64,000 bases of DNA from Prorocentrum cordatum (taxonomy: Eukaryota; Sar; Dinophyceae; Prorocentrales; Prorocentraceae): the NCBI GenBank assembly GCA_963575745.1, contig CAUYUJ010021670.1, positions 62,001 through 126,000 on the forward strand. The letters are read 5' to 3'. Below are positions 33,400 through 45,408 of this stretch, piece after piece. The position numbers and the translations under genes are program-made. Each line of letters opens with the position of its first letter. Within the stretch, counting starts at the first letter, position 1. The notes below the pieces were generated by a model. That model was not told the origin of the DNA. It was given only the letters and a program-made list of their open reading frames with translations, and ran no database searches.

Positions 33400-34570
33400 T
33401 CATAGCCCATGCGGAATCCAAAAATGCACACTTCGAACATCCTGGAGTTTTCTTGTGTCAAGCATGCTGAACTGCCTCCAGAATTCCAGGACAAGGGGCG
33501 CGTCGCGGCGCAGGGCGACATGATGAATGACGAGAGCGGTCTGGCCGCTGCGTTCGCCGACGCCGCTTCCAGCGCCTCCCATACCGAGGCCTCCAAGCTA
33601 TGCGACGCCATGGCTTTGTTACCCGGCAACGGCGGTGGACAGAGCGATGCCGCGGTGGCATGCATTCAGGCCTTGCTCTACGGAGACGGTCGTATTGACC
33701 CAGTGGATACGTGGATTACTTTACCTGAGTGGAGACAACTTCCTTCTGGCGCGAAATACAACAATCCAGCATGCTGTTTGCGACTTGCTCTGTGCGGCCA
33801 CCCATTGGCCAGTGTCTTCTGGGAACGTCACTGTCGCGCCAGCCTTGAGTCGGCGGGGTTTCGGCACATTCCGGATTGGGGTGCGCATGGAAACGTGAAA
33901 AGCTGAATCTCATCTTGTCTGCATGCGTTGACGACTTCAAATTGGCCGGACCCACGGACGACCTCACATTGAGATCAGACCTTCTACAGCACAGTGGTAT
34001 CGGACTTGGCCCACCCACACAGCACGACCATTACCTGGGATGCGGTCGGGACACCTGGCAGGTACCACAGGACATCTTCGACAAGAGCATGGCTACGATC
34101 CGACCCATTCTCCCAGAGCATGACCACAAACAATGCACTTCGGCGTCCAACTTGCGTGGGATTAGACACGACATGCTTGGCTATACGGACCAGTGCACTG
34201 AGATATTCTTGAAATGCGTCTCCAAGCCGCTTGTGATTCCCGTGGCCCGACGAAAACGGCCATCATCGCCCAAGCCTCATGCAGCGGAGCCTCGATCTCA
34301 TGCGCCGGTGGGCAAACCCGCATCCCGATCTGGTGCGTCGGTTGCAAAACCCACAAACGACGCCGCAGGCATTACTTACGACGCCCCCCCCCCACAGGCC
34401 GACGCCCCTGGCATTGGGGGCACTTCGTTCACCGACAGGGGCCACGAGGGCGCCGGTGTCCTCGGACAGGACGCCGCCAGTGTTCTCATGAAGATATTGT
34501 ATATTGGCAGATGCTGCAGAGTTGATCTTACGCGCCCTGTCTGCATGCTTGCGCGGGAGATTTTGAAGCG
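33400..34570 (+). pseudogene. Copia reverse transcriptase
   Basis: FQDKGRVAAQGDMMNDESGL, then LALCGHPLASVFWERHCRAS and FRHIPDWGAHG (33480-33900) are the fingers/palm of this RT type. The next frame gives ILSACVDDFKLAGPTDD, where the CVDD box keeps both catalytic aspartates, unlike the element at 7.5-10.7 kb. YLGCGRDTW follows, and LMKILYIGRCCRVDLTRPVC ends the domain. Frame changes near 33900 and in 34250-34480 break it. Confidence 0.86.
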
Positions 34571-34571
34571 G

Positions 34572-35335
34572 AGCTACTCTTGCGACAAACGGGGCTGCAC
34601 CGCTTGGTATGTTACCTCGAGCCAGCACGCCTACATTGCCTACACGGATGGATTGGTGAAGCATCGGATCGTATTTCGACCGTGCTCCTCACTGATGCCC
34701 CGTTTGCGGACTGCGTCAACGCGTCGAAGTCAACCGCTGGTGGCTTTGTCGCGCTGGTGGGGCCGAACGCGTTCTTCCCGCTGAACTCTGCGCGCATGAA
34801 GCATGCCGTGCTTCCCCGCTCCTCCACGGAGTCGGAGATCGCGGCACTCGACGCGGCTATACGCACAGAGGGTTTGCCTCTCCTGCCATTCTGGGAGGCG
34901 GTGGTACGCAGCGCATCCAGTGACTCATCACTGGTGGCCAAGAAGAAGAGTCGCAAACCATCACCCCGACGGGCTTCGCCCACGCGCTTCTTCTCCCCGC
35001 GCTCGGACTTCGACGCGGGCTACACCGCCATCACCACCATCATCCAAAAACATCGTGCACGATGACATCGTACTGCATGCTCTTCGTCCTCCAACCACTA
35101 CGACAGCATCCCCGGTGATCAATCCTATTGCGGCAGAGGGCAACCAGGCCGTCATTGCGATCGCCCACAAGGGACGTGCACCAGCGACCCGTCATCTACA
35201 TCGTACACCTCGCAGCAATTCAGATTCGATTCCGGAAACATGTCAGCAGGAACACATACACCTTAAATAGGTGGGTACGCAAGGACAGGTTGCCGACAGG
35301 ATGCCAAAACATTGTTAGCTTGAAAAAAGCTCACT
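34572..35335 (+). pseudogene. Copia RNase H
   Basis: LLTDAPFADCVNASKSTAGG, then FVALVGPNAFFPLNSARMKH and SSTESEIAALDAAIRTEGLP are the first two RNase H blocks with their acidic residues. In the next frame EGNQAVIAIAHKGRAPATRH, then LHRT and the VADRMPK ending (where ADxxTK is normal) complete the domain near 35310. Two frames are needed. Confidence 0.83.
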
Positions 35336-35349
35336 TCTGGCAATAATAA

Positions 35350-36330
35350 TAATTGGAGCTGCCACTCATGCCCCCCGCTGCCGCGAAGACCGCGAAGACG
35401 CTGGAGATTGCCAAAGCCGCCCCGTCTTCGGCGGGCTTTGTGGCCATCGGCATCTCCGTCTCGATTGTCCTTCGCGCGCGCGCGTTTGTTGCCCGTTGCG
35501 TGCCTGGTATGCCCTTCGCCCGCAGCCGTTTTCAGGTTCACAGGCAACCGCGCGCGCCTCTTTCCTCTCCTCTTGGCGATAGAGGTCACCCCGCGATCGA
35601 GAGTCGGCCCGGCACGGCTGCCTCCCCGTACAAAGCTGCGCGGGATGCAGATCGGAGGCATGTCCCCTGCTTGCGCCGATGGCAACATCCGCACTGGACC
35701 AGCGTTTGAGTCCCAGCTCGCTCGTCGCCGCCACTAAACGGGAGAGCTGAGCACTCCTCCTAGACGCGAAGAAGCGCCCAGGCGGGAGCGAACAGTCCTG
35801 GTAACGTTCCAGCAGACAAGGATTGGTCATCACGTCCGCTCGGGCGGCGGAGGAGATGGCGAACCTGCTGGACGGGCTGGAGGCTCCGACCCCCGATCTT
35901 GCCACCGCGACGCCCTGGATGGCGTTCTTGTTCGTCTGGGTTACGGTCCTGGGTTTATACCTCAATGGTTCGGCCATCGGCCATCGATCGCACGTTGCGC
36001 CACTGCCCCGACTTCCTCTGGACCAATCCACATGCCGTGGACACTGAAGTCCCAAATGTCCCCTTCGGGATGTCTGTACGCGCGTCGCCGGCAGCGTGTG
36101 GAAGGTCTTGCGGATGCGATGGCGCGAGGTTGGCAGCGCGTTTATTGGGCAAACTGCCGGCGCGACCATCGATGACACACTGAAGTTGCACGCCAATAGC
36201 CCCATGCCGCCGTCGTTGGCGACCATGGTCTCACTGCGTGCAATTTCTCGCAGCAGAACCGTGAGTCGATCAAGCTGCCGTCAACGCCGCCCGCGGCTCC
36301 ACGCTCGTCGGAGATGGTTGGGCACATTGG
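35350..36330 (+). other. No recognised gene downstream of the Copia element
   Basis: Possible remains of a Copia tail or LTR. Open frames exist on both strands. One plus-strand frame (35823-36047) has LFVWVTVLGLYLNGSAIG, a weak hydrophobic span, but nothing ties it to a family. Confidence 0.4.
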
Positions 36331-36339
36331 CAAGATTGC

Positions 36340-37300
36340 CGAATCAGCGCAGAGCACGTGATGCCGTGTCTTCCATGTGATCACTGGCTGGCACAAGTGC
36401 GAGATCAAGGCTTCCTCGTTAGTTACTTCCCCTGGCGACTTTGGCGGCAGCGTCAGTCGGCCTGCGTCAGTGATGATGTCACGCTCGAGGCTACTTACAT
36501 GCTGGGCCCTTGCGACCGCACCTAGATCCCACGGGGACCCAACCGGCGTCACACCAGTGACACCCCTACGGAAAACATTCCGGGCGGTGTCAATCGCGAC
36601 AATCTCTGTGACCCTGAGGCAAGTGCCACACGCTGGTCTGCGTTTGCGGACGGTCGGCATTTCGTGCGCATGATTATTGATCATGGTTGGGCCCCTCTAT
36701 TGAAAGAAGGCTTTGGCTTCGCTGTCGCCCATGCACTTGGACCCGACGGGCGCGCGTTCAATTGGGTCAATTTGCACAGTGACTCCAGTTGCCTTATGAC
36801 GCCCGCTGGAAAGAAAAAGGCCACGAGAAACCAGCGCGCGGGCGTCGATGAAATTAAAACTGCCCGCCTCCGGCAACACATTGCCGGTGCCTCCAAGCCT
36901 GCGTTCGTGTCTCTTGTTTGTCCTTGGGTGCGTGATTTTCAGTATCAAGCTGGCGCCACTTGGGGGGGGATTTTAGCACCTGGGCGCGCGACGACATCGT
37001 CATTTGGGCGTTGTCGCGGCACGATTGCAAGCGTTGCTTGCTCGAGCATGATACTCCCATGTGTTGTGATTTACCGTTTTTGCCTGATGCCTGTGGCGAC
37101 ACACGCACCTCAGACCAAATGGATGCGCGACAGTTGTATCACGAAGTGCTGCGACAGCAGCTTGATTATGTCCTTGCTTCTCCTGCGCCATGCAATGCCG
37201 AGCAGCAGACCATCATCGATCATATTCGCCAGGCTCGGGCGTTCTACTGCAACCACCAACGATCGCGATCAGGATGGAAAGGCACGCGAGCCCGATGAGG
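36340..37300 (+). pseudogene. Decayed coding sequence, unknown
   Basis: A coherent frame runs QVRDQGFLVSYFPWRLWRQR, (stop near 36527), then SATRWSAFADGRHFVRMIID, HGWAPLLKEGFGFAVAHALG and PDGRAFNWVNLHSD. After about 36965 the sense moves to the frame reading STWARDDIVIWALSRHDCKR to QARAFYCNHQRSRSGWKG, ending near 37298. Codon use and lower GC match the minus-strand ORF that converges on it. No domain is recognised. It may belong to a mobile element with that ORF. Confidence 0.45.
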
Positions 37301-37422
37301 CTGGAGCTTCATATAGTTGCCATCGGTAGCAAGATCCTTGTCACTCCACCACAGGAAAGCGCTCACACCACGCTGGTAGTGTCGCTGCTTGACATCGGCA
37401 AGAAAGGTTCTGCCCAGCACGC

Positions 37423-39285
37423 TCAAATTACCGCATTGCGCTCGGCGGAGGCGGCGGCGTTGATCTGGAGCGTTCTGACCCCGCCTGCAGGGCCAGCAAC
37501 TGCAACAAGGCCAGGAGCTTTCCGAAAGTCGCCGCTGCCAGACGCAAGTTCATCCACCCAGTCGTTGGTGTGCCGACGCATGAACTCCTCCAGGTAACGA
37601 TCGACAGCCTTCTCGGACTCGCGTCTAGCAGCTACAGCACCCTGCCTGATCCGCTTGACCATGCCGATGGCCTCCTCAGCGGAGTAGCCGTGAAGATGAG
37701 CATCCGACATCACCTTGTCGACGGCAGCAGTGGTGTTGCCCTCTGGGTTAGCAGACATCCTCGCCCTCAAGCTGTTCTTGAGCTTCGCCCGCCCCACGTG
37801 TGCGCGGGACGGCCCGAACGAGTTCCCCGCGCGGCCAGCCCTCCTCGCTTGCGTCGCCAACTGCCCGAGGCGCACGCACTCCTCCAAGAGCTCCGAGATG
37901 ACAGTGTCCTTCAAGGCCCTGTACAATCTGCCTGCCTCTGCCAAATCCTGCGACCCGTAGTGCCGAGCGAACGCCCTCCACGCACCACCGCCGCTGCCTC
38001 GCGGGCGCGGCTCAAGGCCGCTGTCGCCGCCATGGCGGGCGTCGGGTTCACCCGAATCGGCGGCAGGCGGGCCATCAAAACGATGAGCTCGAGCCGTCGA
38101 GGCGATCCACCTGCTGCTAATATCAATGCAATCGGGCTGGGGGCACTGGACGTGCTGCGCGACCATGCGCCTGATATGGCGGTTCGACACCTCCAGTCGG
38201 TCAGTGTTGGTGTAGATCATCATGGCGTGAACTAAGCGCTTCATCCTGGCCTCATTGGTGGTGAGATCGTTATCCTGAAGAAATCTGGCCGACCATGAAT
38301 CAAGTAAACACCGAGGCGTGTTCTGAATGGTTGGGGCAAGCTCGGGCTGCGTGAGAACTAGGAATAACCTGAAGGGCGCCAACTCGTGGGGCGTCGCGAT
38401 CAACTTCTGGACCAATGCACCTGCAGCTGACACACCAGTTAACACATCTGTCTTCAATATGGTGTTCATCTCACTCTCGCGCAACAAGCACCACAACCTG
38501 CTGTCGAAGAAAAGGACTCTCATGCGCATGAAGGCCTTGAGCTCAATCGGCCCGCGGGCGTGGATGAGAACGCTGTAATCCCTGAGGAGGCTGCCGTTGT
38601 CGCCACTGGCGCACCGCTTGGCTGCGAGCGCCTGTTGTTGTCGTTCCCACCTCCTCGATCCAATCCACAACTCTTCGGACTGCATGTTCTGGATAACGCT
38701 AACAATCATTTTGAGAAAGACAACTTCAGAGCATGGCGACGTTCCAGATGCGCCGCTGAACCAGTCCAATGCGATGTTCCTCTTCCTGGCGACCTCTCGA
38801 GCCCAGATCGCGATGGGAGCCTGACCTCTGGGATCTGCATTGTCCTCATCGCGCTGGATGCGCGCCTCATCGTCTGACTCGTCGGCGACAGCAAGCACGC
38901 CAGGGTGGCGCCGAGGTCGGAGAGGAACCGCATCCAGCGCTGCTACGTCGCCGTCGGCCCGCCCCACCCGAACACGACGACAGAAGAGGCGGTACGCATC
39001 GAAAAGGACGTTCCCGAGAAGCAGAGGAATTGCGTACTCGCAGCACGCCTCGTCAGCACCCATCCATTTTTTACGCTGGTAGAGTGTGAAATTCTTATGT
39101 GCAATGGCCTGCGTTATACCCTCGGCGGCGGCGTCAAACAATGAGTTCTCATCATACGGAACGCCATACACCACATACATCTGAATTTTCTTGCTATCCC
39201 AATCCCCCGTCGCAAGCAGATCTAGAAGGGCTCGCACAATCACATGGTTCTCGCTCTTGGTGGAGATGAACCGTTTCAGTATCAA
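37423..39285 (-). CDS. Unknown 620-codon ORF
   Basis: The longest non-repetitive minus-strand frame in the window. Recognisable stretches are KNFTLYQRKKWMGADEACCE, FLKMIVSVIQNMQSEELWIG, MRMRVLFFDSRLWCLLRESE and VSNRHIRRMVAQHVQCPQPD. The C-terminal third is Arg/Ala/Glu-rich and probably helical (EEAIGMVKRIRQGAVAARRE). No catalytic motif is assigned. The first codon shown is not necessarily the true start, since coding-like sequence continues upstream to 40432 in other frames. Lower GC and lack of introns set it apart from the host exons, so a mobile-element or viral-type origin is possible but not shown. Confidence 0.55.
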   Translation of the reverse strand: MILKRFISTKSENHVIVRALLDLLATGDWDSKKIQMYVVYGVPYDENSLFDAAAEGITQAIAHKNFTLYQRKKWMGADEACCEYAIPLLLGNVLFDAYRLFCRRVRVGRADGDVAALDAVPLRPRRHPGVLAVADESDDEARIQRDEDNADPRGQAPIAIWAREVARKRNIALDWFSGASGTSPCSEVVFLKMIVSVIQNMQSEELWIGSRRWERQQQALAAKRCASGDNGSLLRDYSVLIHARGPIELKAFMRMRVLFFDSRLWCLLRESEMNTILKTDVLTGVSAAGALVQKLIATPHELAPFRLFLVLTQPELAPTIQNTPRCLLDSWSARFLQDNDLTTNEARMKRLVHAMMIYTNTDRLEVSNRHIRRMVAQHVQCPQPDCIDISSRWIASTARAHRFDGPPAADSGEPDARHGGDSGLEPRPRGSGGGAWRAFARHYGSQDLAEAGRLYRALKDTVISELLEECVRLGQLATQARRAGRAGNSFGPSRAHVGRAKLKNSLRARMSANPEGNTTAAVDKVMSDAHLHGYSAEEAIGMVKRIRQGAVAARRESEKAVDRYLEEFMRRHTNDWVDELASGSGDFRKAPGLVAVAGPAGGVRTLQINAAASAERNAVI

Positions 39286-39299
39286 AGCCTTCCGAAGTT

Positions 39300-40432
39300 G
39301 AGCTATACGTGAAGGTGGCGATGATACTACCTTTCACCGTGACTGGATGACGTCGTTCAGCGAGTTCCTGAACACATCTAGGCGGCCCTGGAAATTCAAC
39401 GACAAAGTAAGGTTCACCATGCCAGTCATACACATCGAAAATCGCCATGTCGCAAGGACCCTGACCGTCTGACGAATATGCTGCTCACACGGGAATAACA
39501 AGGCACAGAACTTCTCGAACCTTCTGGTCATTCTCCTGGCGACCCGTCGCTCCACAACCAAAATTGAGGGATGTCTGTCCACGCTTGCAGTCCTGCTGAA
39601 CGAGTTGAACCTCACTTCTGGCAAAGACATCGTCGACGAGTCTTTCAATGCCTGCATGATGGACCTTGGTGTGTTCCGAGCCAGCGCCTGCACGTGACAC
39701 GAGGTTGTTCCCTGGACGATAACGTACTTGGCCGTGCCGCACGGCATGACGATTGAAACCAGCATCGCGAACTGCTGCTGCGTCTGGAACAACTTGGTTG
39801 GCAGCGCACCTCGGTCACGAGGTATCATGCACAGCACAGCAGATGGAAGGGCCATGTCTGAAGACACTACTTTCCGGATGGTCTCACCAGCGCCACGGAT
39901 CTTCGACGGCGTCTCGTCATATCCAATCGAATCCACGAACGCCAATGCTTGCACACCGCGGCTTGCCAACGCAACTTGGGCGAGAATGCGGCGTCAGCCA
40001 CGATCGCCAAGCCACGTGGTAGCCGCCAACAGCTTAGCAACCTGCTGGGATGTCTTGCGGTCCACACCAAAAAACGCACGTCTCGCCGACTGAGACACGA
40101 ACGCTAGATCGACGCCATCACATCGAAACAACATGCCACCGATAGAGTGCGATGCCGAACCGCTGCTGCTGCTAACTGCCTCCAGGACGCCGCGCCTCCT
40201 GCACAATCGCGTGCACTCCATGAACATGTCGACCAGGGCTGGCGGGGCGAGAAAACTGGCCTGGCGACAGCATGGAGGCGCGAACTTCCCTCGATACCTG
40301 CAGCTGGGCCCGAAAACGAGCCATCTCCTCTCGTTCGTCTCTGCGACGCTTTCGCACCTCACTCAATGCAGCTCGGGCGATGGCCAAATCGCCGCGCCTC
40401 CTGGCATGGGCCGCCCCTGCGTCTGCTGCCAT
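39300..40432 (-). pseudogene. Upstream, frame-broken part of the unknown minus-strand ORF
   Basis: Read leftwards, MAADAGAAHARRRGDLAIAR and a charged helix (SEVRKRRRDEREEMARFRAQ) begin at 40432. The sense then passes to PALVDMFMECTRLCRRRGVL, then FFGVDRKTSQQVAKLLAATT (39994-40362), then ALAFVDSIGYDETPSKIRGA to FSMCMTGMVNLTLSLNFQGR (39940-39370). At least two frame changes lie between the pieces. Together with 37423-39285 this would give a protein of about 1,000 residues. Confidence 0.5.
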
Positions 40433-40439
40433 GGGCGGG

Positions 40440-42440
40440 CGACCTCCGCGAGGTGGCGCTCGCCTTCAGCGAGGGCTACATCATGGCCTAACGGGCGACA
40501 GGGAGGCCATCGATCCTCGGCAACCCAGGCAGGCAGCAGGGCCCGCCGCCCGCTCTCGCCGGGCTTGGTGTCACCGCCACCCTCAGCCAAAATGGCTATG
40601 CACGGCATCGTCAAAAAAGACGCACACCTGTGTGCTAAAGTATCGTTCTCTCTCTTGAGACACCACGGCAACTCTGGAAAATAAGCCGATCGCTCGAGAT
40701 ATCCTGGCAATCCCCTCGGGCCATCGCTTGAGACATCCTCGCAATAATGACTCTTGGCGATCGCTTGGGACATACCTAAATCGGCGACCTGGGGCGGCAT
40801 TATAGCATAAACAATGATTTGGGGGTTACACCCGTACTACCTACGCTATAAAAATTATTATCCTCTCTGTTGCATTACGACCCTTCGTCCTTATCACTGC
40901 GCTACTGTATTCCTCTCCGCTGCTTTCCTAATCATGCTATCGAGGCGCCTCCCTCCTATATGTTGCCTTACTATCCCCGTCCATTGGTGCTGTCCTCCTC
41001 TTTCTCCTTGCCCGACTGCCACGACGACGAGCGACGACGACGACAGATGACGACGGTAAGAGCATTGGAGAACGAAGGTCAGCGAGAAGCGACGACACAA
41101 CGGCAATCGCGACGAGACAGTGCGACGACAATGACACGATAACGACTGAAGACACTTGCAACAACGACAACGACTGGCAACGATACGCAAACGACTGACG
41201 ACAACAACGGCACGACAACGACTGACGACTCTTACAACGACATGGCAACACATGACTTACAGCAACCCCAACCTTTTGAAAATCGCGTGCTGCTTCTTGG
41301 GCCTTGGCCCCCCTGTGCGCTATACCGCGCGCTTAGGTCCTGCCACCGCGGCACGCCAAGTACCTGAAATGTAGCCGATATCCGCACCTTTTTTTTGGGG
41401 GGGGATTCAAGGGGTTCTGGAGCATTCTCAAACTGAACACGAAAATCCCTCGGAAAGTATTTTCTGAGTATTTTCTCCGTTATCTGAGATCTACACAAGC
41501 AGGCCAAGCGACCCAGTATAAGTCATGGTCCTTTGACCAGTCTGGCCGTCAACCCGCACTCAGGCGAGCCGCAATCCGAGATGGGTCACGCCAAATTTCA
41601 AGCACCCAGCTTTCAGCTGCTGCACTGTCTTCTGCAGGTTCCTCGGTGTTCACATCCAGTCAGCCAAGAATAAGCCCAATCGTATTAGAACGGTGGACTA
41701 CCTGGGAACTTTGGCAAACAGCGAGGAGGATAACGCCTGGACTGACAACTGCTGATGGAGCACGACATGTGGTCGTGCATTTACACCAGGAAGTGAAACC
41801 GCGGCGAGGCCCAGCAGGCCCTGAGTAGCAAGCAACATTCGATAATTTTCCCCACGGGATGTCACTTGCTTTATGTGGGCTGTTTCAAGCGAGGAGTTAC
41901 GACAGGGTAGCAGCGACACGCGAACACCATGTAGAGATCCCGCCATATTGCGTGTCACCTTTTTGCGTTGCCCCGTCACGAACGCTGCGCATACTGCCTA
42001 ATTCAGCACGTCTCACTCTTACGATTCTTTGCGGAGCCGCATCAATCGGCTTGGGAAAAACCATGCTGTGCACAAGTCTTGACTTCGCTTTCGCCTTTCG
42101 CCAAATCAATATACATGTCGAGGTGGCTCCGGCTTCACGGGTGATTCGCACATCTATATGGGGTTGCGCGTGAGCGACCCGACCTGGACCACCAGGCCGA
42201 GGGTGGGGTGGTTCAATGAAGGACACCAGGTCATTGTGCAACCCCTGGCGCTTGGCTTAAAGACTAAAGCCGCGCCGTCCGGCGGTGTGCGCACAGCTGA
42301 CCGCTGATTACAATCAAGTAGCTTATCTTCGTCCGTCTGCTTTGTAAACTTCGAAGGGAGCGGAGGACGAGGGGGAGGGGGAGGAAGACGGGGAGGAGGA
42401 GGATGAGGAAGGGGAGAGGGGTCGAAACTCGCAGTGAGGG
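40440..42440. other. No gene seen; ACGAC-rich stretch
   Basis: AT-richer than the rest. Positions 41020-41240 are rich in ACGACGACG and CAACGACAACG units. One frame (41859-42170) contains LCTSLDFAFAFRQINIHVEV, faintly like an RT palm entry, but no other RT block is near, so it is not called. Confidence 0.45.
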
Positions 42441-42444
42441 AAGT

Positions 42445-44410
42445 GGAGGATGAGGAAGGTTAGAAGGAGGAGCAGGAGGAGGAGGAAAGCAGCAAGCAAA
42501 CGCGGCCAGGAGATACAGGGCCAGAAGTGGCCGCGCTTCAGGAGGCGGCCAGCACCGCCGTCTCTGGCGTCGCAGCCGAGGCCGCCGTCGCCGTCGTCGT
42601 TTTCGTCGAGGACACTCCGAGGCAGTGCGGACCAGAACGAACGTCGGGGGAGGAGGAACGTACACACCGTTACCCAGTCCTCGTTTCCGCCCTCTTGCTC
42701 CTTCTTGGAGGCTCTCGTCGCCACGGCCAGATTGGCTTCGGAGTCCTGGTCAGAACGCGCCCCGAGAGAGGTCCAGGGTCTGTAGCGGTATCAGGACGCA
42801 TTTGCCTTCACCACGGCGCCCCGAAATCGTTGAGAGTGACCGTGTTGTTTGTGGCCTTGGGATGCTGCGTTCTGGCCTCGGGGCCGTCAACAAACAGTCG
42901 GTTCCGGATGAGAGGTCTGCCCGCGGGAATGGAGAGGATCGCGGTCCCACGCAGATCGTGGGGCTTCGGAGGACGTCTCGAGCAAGCAATCATGTGGATT
43001 GTCCTTCAAGCGTGCACGTGTCGGCGACAAGATATCATGACTCGAATGTGCGAGAAGGTGGGAGCAGTACAGCGCGATCGTCATCTTACATTGCTCGCCC
43101 GGTCTGGCCGCGCGCGCGGAGGGTTCCTGAAAGCACGTGCCCCCCATAAGTCGAACAGTCAAGGAGAGCGAGCCGCGTTCGAGACGTCCTTTGGAATTTG
43201 CCAGGCATGAGGCGTTCAAGAGAGGGCCTCTGGTTGACCCCAATCCTATTGCAATACGTTTGCACGACGGTTGGGGCAGTCGTTAAGGAGTGGGCCCAGG
43301 AGGCTTCAGACTCTGGGGTATTCCTTATCTGATGAGGGTGGCAGTGTTATCCATCGCCGATCCACGATCGGAATTTCACCGGCTTCCAGACCCTGGATTC
43401 CTAGTTTAAGGGTTCCTTATCCAATGCCCTCACCGTACAATACGTTTGCAATACAATTCATACATTTCCAAACCTCAGGTTTCAGGACTCAATGCATTTG
43501 CAATGCAATTGCCCGAAATCTATTGCACCACTTCATTTTAGCCGAGCCCCCATCTTGGGTCATCCAAATGGCTTCACCTGCGAGGAACGAAGGAGTTGAT
43601 ATCTGTTCCTCGGTGGAAGGTCTGCGGAAGGCGGCGGAAGCAGAAAGAGGCCGCCTCCGCCGGCGGAAGCCGGCAGAAGCTCGGCGGAGCCTGGCGGAAG
43701 TAGAAATCGAGTTCCCGCGAGATGGCAAGGTTTGTTGCTTCAGGTTTTCTGAACCCGCCACATCTGTTCCACTGCGGAATTCAAGCGAGGCGGCCTCGAG
43801 TTGACGCGCGTGCGTGCCTGTGAAAGTCGAGAGGTCTGGGGGGCCCACTCAGAGAATGACAAGCCACTTCCCCGACAGGTGCACTTGGCGTTCGATCATC
43901 CACCTCCTGGTCAACGCAGACATCTCTGCGTACAGTAGGTTTGTGCAGTGTCGACGCAGCGACGACCCTGGCGCGGGCGATCAAGGTGCAGCGCCACCAG
44001 TGTCCCCGGATCGGCCAATATTGAACGTTCTCGCGAGCGAAACGGCGCCGAACTTTGTAAGGCTGAAAGATCCACACGGCCTCTGAAACCGACTCACCGA
44101 AGTCAGCACGACGCGAACCCGCCGCAGAAGGCCGCCAGAGAGACCGTCGAAGCCCGGCAGTGGGGCAAGAGGCTTGGCCCACGGCCGAGCGTGCCCGGGC
44201 GCGGGCGGAGATGCCGGTATATCTCTCGACTGCACGTGAGAGTGACCCTTCGCCGGAGTGGCCTGTGGTGCGGGCCGAACACGATGCGATAGGAGCTTTT
44301 TGCAGCACGGTTGTGTTTGATCCCCCCGCGGCACCCCAAAAGCTGCGCACCAAAGGTCACTCTTACCCGAGGTCACTCTTGCGTGTAGCTGAATCTCGAA
44401 GATACAAAAA
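42445..44410. other. No confident gene; possible short exon near 42540; GGCGGAAGC repeat
   Basis: At about 42540-42625 a plus frame (AALQEAASTAVSGVAAEAAV) has G/C third positions, but its edges are unclear and it is not called as a gene. About 42845-42910 resembles the middle of family A (GGCCTCGGGGCCGTCAACAA), probably an old copy. Positions 43620-43705 are degenerate GGCGGAAGC units. Confidence 0.4.
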
Positions 44411-44568
44411 CCATAAACATAAACTTTTGGCGCTCCGCGCGGATCTGGCCCCCCCCCCCCGGCGGCGACTCCGGCGCCGCTCCTGGGGCGCTCCGCGCGC
44501 CAGGGAGGGGGGTCCAGCGCAGATCCAAGAAATCTGTGCGGAGCGCCAGCAGTTGATTATGCTTATGG
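44411..44568. repeat. Short inverted-repeat element, family B (copy B2)
   Basis: Left end CCATAAACATAAAC...GGCGCTCCGC; the reverse complement of the right end is CCATAAGCATAATCAACTGC followed by TGGCGCTCCGC. The middle GC-rich GGGGCGCTCCGCGCGCCAGG is itself part of the fold-back. No ORF. Confidence 0.78.
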
Positions 44569-44676
44569 CGTCTTTCTTTCTTCTACTATTGCCCCATCGT
44601 TGTTGGGATACCAGGGTCGGCATTCTGACGGAGTTCTCAGGGGCGCCGTTAGGGGAGGATCGGCGGAGGGAGGAAG

Positions 44677-44792
44677 AGGGGGAGGAGGAGGAGGAGGAGG
44701 AGGAGGAGGAGGAGGAGGAGGAGGAGGAGGAGGAGGAGGAGGAGGAGGAGGAGGAGGAGGAGGAGGAGGAGGAGGAGGAGGAGGAGGAGGGG
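44677..44792 (+). repeat. GGA microsatellite
   Basis: A nearly pure GGA run, about 115 bp. Confidence 0.97.
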
Positions 44793-45274
44793 GGGGAGAT
44801 CGATCGCATCGATCCCCCATTTGCCCACGGATCGCAGAGAGAGGGTCCGATGGCCCACCCCCGATTGCCTGGATCCGCTACGGAGGGGCCTCTCGCCGAG
44901 CTGCCGGCGATGCGATGCATCGGCGGTTCCAGGCCGATGTTCCCCCCCCCCTCCCCCCCCTCTGGGCCAGTCTCCCCCCAACGTTCCCCCTCAAGCTCGG
45001 GCGGGGGGCCCCCCCTCACGTGCGGGCACAAAGAAGATACACCGCCACCACGTCGATGCTCCTCCTCCCTTCTCTACCCTCCTCTTCTTCTCTCCCTCTT
45101 TCCTGGGAGGGGGAGGGGGTGAGGTAGGTGGTGGTGGTGGTGTACATGTTTGGGCCCCGTACGGATGGGGCCAGAGACCCTCGGGCTCCCCGCCCTCGCT
45201 CGTACGAGCGCCGCCCACGTCGAGCATGCGATCAAGCGCAAGCGTCGATCGGCAAATTTCTCGACTCGCCCCCT

Positions 45275-45408
45275 CCTCCTCCTCCCTCCTCCTCCTCCTC
45301 CTCTTCCTCCTCCCCTCCCCCTTCCCCTCCTCCTCCTCCTCCTTCTCCTCCTCCTCCTCCTCCTCCTTCTCATCCGCCTCCTCCTCTTCCTCCTCTTCCT
45401 CCCCCTTC
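45275..45408 (+). repeat. CTC microsatellite at the 5' side of LINE 2
   Basis: CTC units with TTC and CCC interruptions, running directly into the LINE frame within a few bases. Confidence 0.94.

Larger units (their letters stand above)
27500..35350 (+). mobile_element. Near full-length but decayed Ty1/Copia element
   Basis: Plus-strand fragments appear in the order gag-like coiled coil, zinc-binding box, protease region, integrase, RT, RNase H. Integrase before RT is diagnostic of Copia. Frame changes and stops occur in every module, so it is not active. No identical LTRs were located; the left edge may be anywhere from the ACT tract to about 27600, and the right edge is set by the end of RNase H similarity. 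GC content is visibly lower than in the flanking exons. Confidence 0.88.

Noticed and set aside
36664-37329. DNA methyltransferase-like domain sometimes carried by retroelements
   Set aside because: A CPW-type motif exists, but none of the diagnostic methyltransferase blocks could be placed.
41859-42173. Possible RT fragment (LDFAFAFRQINIHVEV)
   Set aside because: Only one weak block; no other RT motif within reach in any frame.
44821-45408. N-terminal extension of the LINE 2 ORF
   Set aside because: The frame is open here only through microsatellite and GC-rich sequence; LINE similarity starts after the CTC tract.
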